DNA from: Argopecten irradians
Taxonomy: Eukaryota; Mollusca; Bivalvia; Pectinida; Pectinidae
Direction: 5' to 3'
Assembly: GCF_041381155.1 (NCBI RefSeq)
Contig: NC_091144.1
Coordinates: 34,449,262 to 34,513,261 of the forward strand
Length of the DNA: 64,000 nt
How positions within the stretch are numbered: position 1 is the stretch's first letter; each line of letters starts with the position of its first letter. Under the pieces are notes generated by a model. It saw only the letters and a program-made list of their open reading frames with translations, ran no database searches and was not told the DNA's origin. Positions 59,877 through 64,000 of the stretch are shown piece by piece. The position numbers were made by a program, and so were the translations under genes.

Positions 59877-62651
59877 AAGCATAGGACTCGTAAAGCTGTT
59901 CCAGAGCATCATTTGGCCGGTAAAATTACAGGACCCCCTTCTCGGGACCATCACACATTCTACATAATATCGATTGGCTCTTGAATCAAATTTATTACAT
60001 AATCGAATCTATCAGCATGGTATCACTGCATGTTTAATCAGTGGAATTATGTCAACACGAGTGAAATGGAAACATGCGCAAACATCTGCGCAGTATAATT
60101 ATTTTTTGGCAAGCTTTGAAAAGACCCAGACAAACAAACATTTATGGGCATTGATTAGTAGAATATTCCATCATATTTTATTTGTTCGAACAGCAGGACA
60201 GTTATTATCTGCACTTAGTGACGGGTGTCCTTTAGACATGAGTGTAAATCTAAATGTATGTTTAATTAAAAACAATATTGACAGCATTTTACATTGAAGT
60301 ATGAGTTTTATCGACCTGACTGTTATTTATCAAGCAGTAATGAAGTACTCGGCAATAGAGATTTGTACATGTGCATCGTTTTAGAAAAATATTTTGCATT
60401 ACCCTGGAAAACCTAACATTTAAACGAGCATACTTTATCAATATTCATAACGCAGTATTTACTCTAAAGAATGCACAGGATATACGAATAAAATGTGCTC
60501 GAAATCATTATATATGGATCGGAATGATGGTTTGATGACTAGTACCTTAGATAAGTATTTAAAATCCTACTTTGTCAACATATTGAGAGTTGTGGAAAGT
60601 GAGGGAAGATATATTGAAATATGGAAATGTGTACGAGAGGCCTTCTATTGAAGGGACACTGTATTTATTATGTAATATTGAATAAAAATATCTACTTTGT
60701 GATATTTCATGTAACGGACGCAAGTTTGAGGATGATAGTTATGTACATACTGCACATCACTTCGTTTTCGCGTTCGAAATATTTCGCGTTTCGTATTATT
60801 TTTCTCACGAATACAAAAATCCACGACCAAGTGCTCTTACTGATAATCGAGCTTTGGTACATTTAAACGAACTTCTACAAGTATTCGCGAAACATTTTGA
60901 TTTCCGTTTGAGCAAATTAACGCAAAAATGTGTATCTCACGAAACAAAAATATGGTTAATGTTATATAGTGACTAATGCGGAAAAAGCGAATGTAAATAA
61001 CGAAAAAATGAAGCACCAACCATCAAGATGGATGACAGATTCACGATTATTTCATCGTGAACAATAAAAACAGAACCAACGACTTATAAACGGGTATCTC
61101 TTTAAACACAGACCAATCATGGAGTGACAGTTACCAAACAGCATACGATGACTCATTTACAATGTTCCATAAACAATGAAATCAAATAGTTGCCAAATAC
61201 TAATGATCCAAAGGCTAGCGGATGTACATTGGGTTGCTTTATCAAACAGCAACTGGTGTCGTCTAATTCAGAGCAAATATAATGAATAAACAATAATTAA
61301 TCATTCTGCTCATTATCAGGCTGTAGTCATATGATATGGGTTTAAAAACACGAGTTTTGGCCGATCGAAAAATTGTTAGAGCTACGTATACCATGATAAT
61401 GTGTCGAGGGTCAACCACGAGAACAGCTCCCGACATACACGTATTGTCTTAACACAGATAATTGCATTGTGTTTCGTTAGGATTTTAATCAGGTGTTGTC
61501 TGGCTTTGTGTACGGCTCTAGATTTAAATTATTTATGTTAAGGGGTTATAAAATGGGTTAAAAGACGTGTGGAAATATTGTTTTTATCTCTGATATCGTT
61601 AATCCATAACTTAAGGATCGTGTCTGTAAAACAAAGAGGCACATGATCACCTCTCCACTGGTTTAAAGAGATTTAGATGTTCTGTTTAATGAACAAGAGA
61701 TTATCGCACAGTTGACGTTGTATCGTCCGTCGGAACATAGTGATACGGGTGGTTGCATCGTCGGTTATCCGTGACCACGTTGGCCATGGGTTGCGGTCTG
61801 ATAAATGGGCATGGAGTTTAGACACTGTGGTTTCCGAGGGTGGGATGCACGTGGTTGGTGTCTGTGTGCACGTGTCTGAGGTAGCCAATTAGAATTTAAC
61901 CAGTAGACCTTCACCTCCGTGTAGAGAAGTCTACGTGGGTTATGCACTAGGTACCAGTCATGGGTCTAGGTTTTTCCCCTCCAGAAAAGAATTCCTTCCA
62001 CAACTATCACAGAATAACCATAACTACAATGTACTTTCTGTTGCTGTATAGTGAGACAAGCATAAGCATAAATTAGTCTATAAAACAGACAACCATCATG
62101 CACCTAGATCTCGATTAGTTGTTGACCTTCCCATTATAACCATGGTGATTGATAGATTGTTCAATAATGAAGAAGAAAATGGTTTGTAATTTATGTGAAA
62201 GACGCTATATTAACTCTCAGCAACATGATGCAACATCACAAGTTACAGATAAACCAATTAAACGGCAATATAAGAGAGAAGTTTTGCTAAAGCATTTCAA
62301 CCGACTATGAATGATTCAGGGGTATTTAGATGGATTAACGATAAGGTTTTATCAATTGTTGATATAGATCGTCTGTTTACAAACAACTCCACAATGAAAT
62401 CAAAGTAAGTGCTGTGAACAATATAATAGAAAATACGACTCCGGTGGGGGAGGATCCGGATCAGATAAATAAATCAGTAATTGCGTATATATTAATAACT
62501 GATCCAATAAGTCCAATTAGTCTGGAATACCATTATTGGATATGAGCGACGTTTTATCGCCCGACGGACACAAACTATTGCTATCCCTTGAACAGGGGAT
62601 AATGAATAGAAATTCATTCTCTAGAACACAGCCGAAAGGGTTTAAAATCTA

Positions 62652-62652
<1 letters not shown>

Positions 62653-62684
<32 letters not shown>
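62653..62684. repeat. poly-A run
   Basis: An uninterrupted run of about 32 A. It could be the tail of a retroposed sequence, but no recognisable SINE body precedes it. Confidence 0.9.
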
Positions 62685-62685
<1 letters not shown>

Positions 62686-62744
62686 ATAACCAGCTTGGTA
62701 GCAATACAATAAATGAATAAATCAAAGTAATCATGATGAGATAA

Positions 62745-63290
62745 AAATGGCCTTTGTAAGCCTTTAAGATGAACACATGACATTTGTCTACCTTTAACAT
62801 GAATACCCGATTTTTGTCTACCTTAAACATGAATACACGACATTGTTCGCCTTAAAGATGCTCCCCCGCCGACAGAGTATAAATGATGTATCATTTGAAC
62901 AATAATTGGTGTTTAATCGTGTATATATATGTCTTGTTAACATAAAAAATAATATAAAATAATTTGCTTTGCATTTGGTGCATGCGTAATCAGTACTTCA
63001 TTCCATATAGGATATAGTGCCACGGAATTTTTTCGGTATGCAATTAATTATTTTTCATATTTTTAACTTGAAGTAAAATTAGAAGCTCAAACTTTTCAAT
63101 GGTGGTAATAGTGTAAAGTAAGTAACTTTTGTAACTGAAGAAAAATACTAAATCGTCTGCTTCTGTTTTTGATAGTGAAAAAATACCATTTGTCAGCGGT
63201 GGAGCATCTTTAAACATGAATACACGACATTTGTTAAACACGAAAACACGACATTTGTCAGCCTTAAACATGAATATACTATTCATATTG
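62745..63290. repeat. about 30-bp tandem repeat split by MITE copy D
   Basis: Units like 'ccttaaacatgaatacacga' + 'catttgtcta' occur about three times before the MITE and three times after it. Each unit contains one TTAA, so neighbouring units show the uninterrupted target sequence. Confidence 0.8.
62856..63209. mobile_element. TTAA-flanked MITE, long form (copy D)
   Basis: 354-bp element starting AGATGCTCCCCCGCCGACAG and ending GTCAGCGGTGGAGCATCT, with perfect TTAA on both sides (62,852-62,855 and 63,210-63,213). Near-collinear with copy B. Non-coding: the minus-strand open frame crossing it is incidental. TTAA duplication is characteristic of piggyBac-type transposases, though the termini do not begin with the usual CCC. 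Confidence 0.88.
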
Positions 63291-64000
63291 TAATTAATCT
63301 GCCTTTCAAAGTAAACACATAATGTAGATAGCACTCAAACCTAGCAAACCAAAATATTGCGGAAACATTAAAACAGCAATCGGTAATGTATTGTATTAAC
63401 CAGCATTACAGACTACAACGCGTTCCAACTGCAATCTTAAATATCTATTGTAGCGTTCCCCAATACGTCTGCCAAACACGAAACTCAATCCAGCTAGGAG
63501 TAGAGATTAAATGATACAAAAATTGAATTTCACTCCTAGTTTTATAGTGCTAAATCACACCTTTTCGGTGGATTTGTTGAAAATGAAGCACTGGTACTCC
63601 GAAAATCAATACGTCACGTTCCTTTGTGTATTTCAATTACATCTCAGAACCAGTGACGTCATCACTTAAATGCTCTGATTTACAAAATGCCGAGGAGACA
63701 ACGACTTTTAAAGGGATCAGTGGAAGTCTTACTCGCTTTAAAGTGAAATCATTCTCTCATTAAATGTGGATAACATTGTCACCAATACACTTTTGTTTTT
63801 CAATAACGTTTTCTTGGAAGTGGTTTGAACCTTAATAATGTTTACAATTCATTATATATATTATCTACATCTTCTTTTCATTTCAAAACATCTTATTGAA
63901 TCAAGGATTCGATTTGGAGTGGGCTTTATGAAATATACGTATATACTTATATGCGATTTCAGCTAATATAAGCATACTCCTACTCAGCTTGTATTTGTCC

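Larger units (their letters stand above)
46000..64000. other. right flank: no gene identified
   Basis: 18 kb upstream of the M13 gene without a gene I can name. It contains the tandem arrays at 47.8, 48.9, 51.0, 55.3 and 59.8 kb, repeat copies at 54.7, 57.0, 57.5 and 58.3 kb, MITE copy D and a poly-A run. A possible 5' untranslated exon of the M13 gene ends at 48,750 on the minus strand (CACTTT|GTAAGT). Open frames at 47,407-47,667, 59,974-60,297 and elsewhere have no splice or family support. Confidence 0.5.

Noticed and set aside
62642..63334. Minus-strand frames running through the poly-A run and MITE copy D
   Set aside because: Fully explained by the poly-A, the 30-bp tandem repeat and the MITE.

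Overview
This is eukaryotic genomic DNA: AT-rich, intron-rich, and full of short dispersed and tandem repeats. Several repeats resemble sequences I associate with bivalve molluscs, and the main peptidase gene reads like a lophotrochozoan homologue. My best inference is a marine bivalve, possibly a scallop. That rests on memory of repeat families, not on a search.

Two protein-coding genes can be reconstructed exon by exon, and they point tail to tail. On the plus strand at 11.2-13.8 kb there are three exons joined by phase-0 introns. They encode about 242 residues with the helix layout of a gp130-type (CNTF/LIF/CLCF1-like) helical cytokine. No signal peptide is visible, and a non-coding 5' exon may lie at 10.5-10.7 kb.

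On the minus strand, from about 46.0 kb down to 20.1 kb, lies a complete M13 (neprilysin/endothelin-converting-enzyme) type II membrane zinc peptidase. It has 19 shared coding exons encoding 770 residues. HEITH, ENIAD, the HSP histidine and the C-terminal CEVW are intact, but the substrate-binding NA(Y/F)Y motif is replaced. At least two alternative first exons (39.3 kb, and 45.98 plus 43.5 kb) splice in frame onto the common exon at 32.75 kb. Each adds a short cytosolic tail carrying an acidic dileucine motif, much as alternative promoters do in vertebrate ECE-1.

The peptidase introns carry minisatellites. One is a 52-bp array that repeats the 3' splice junction of exon 8. Others are a 15-bp array, a GAAA microsatellite, and a 29-bp array between the two parts of the upstream alternative start. 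A TTAA-flanked MITE family has four copies (1.2, 6.7, 23.5 and 62.9 kb). The copy at 62.9 kb sits inside a tandem repeat whose neighbouring units preserve the empty site.

The flanks (1-10 kb and 46-64 kb) hold no gene I can name. They contain dispersed repeats, short tandem arrays and a few unexplained open stretches, listed separately. No tRNA, rRNA or CRISPR array was seen.
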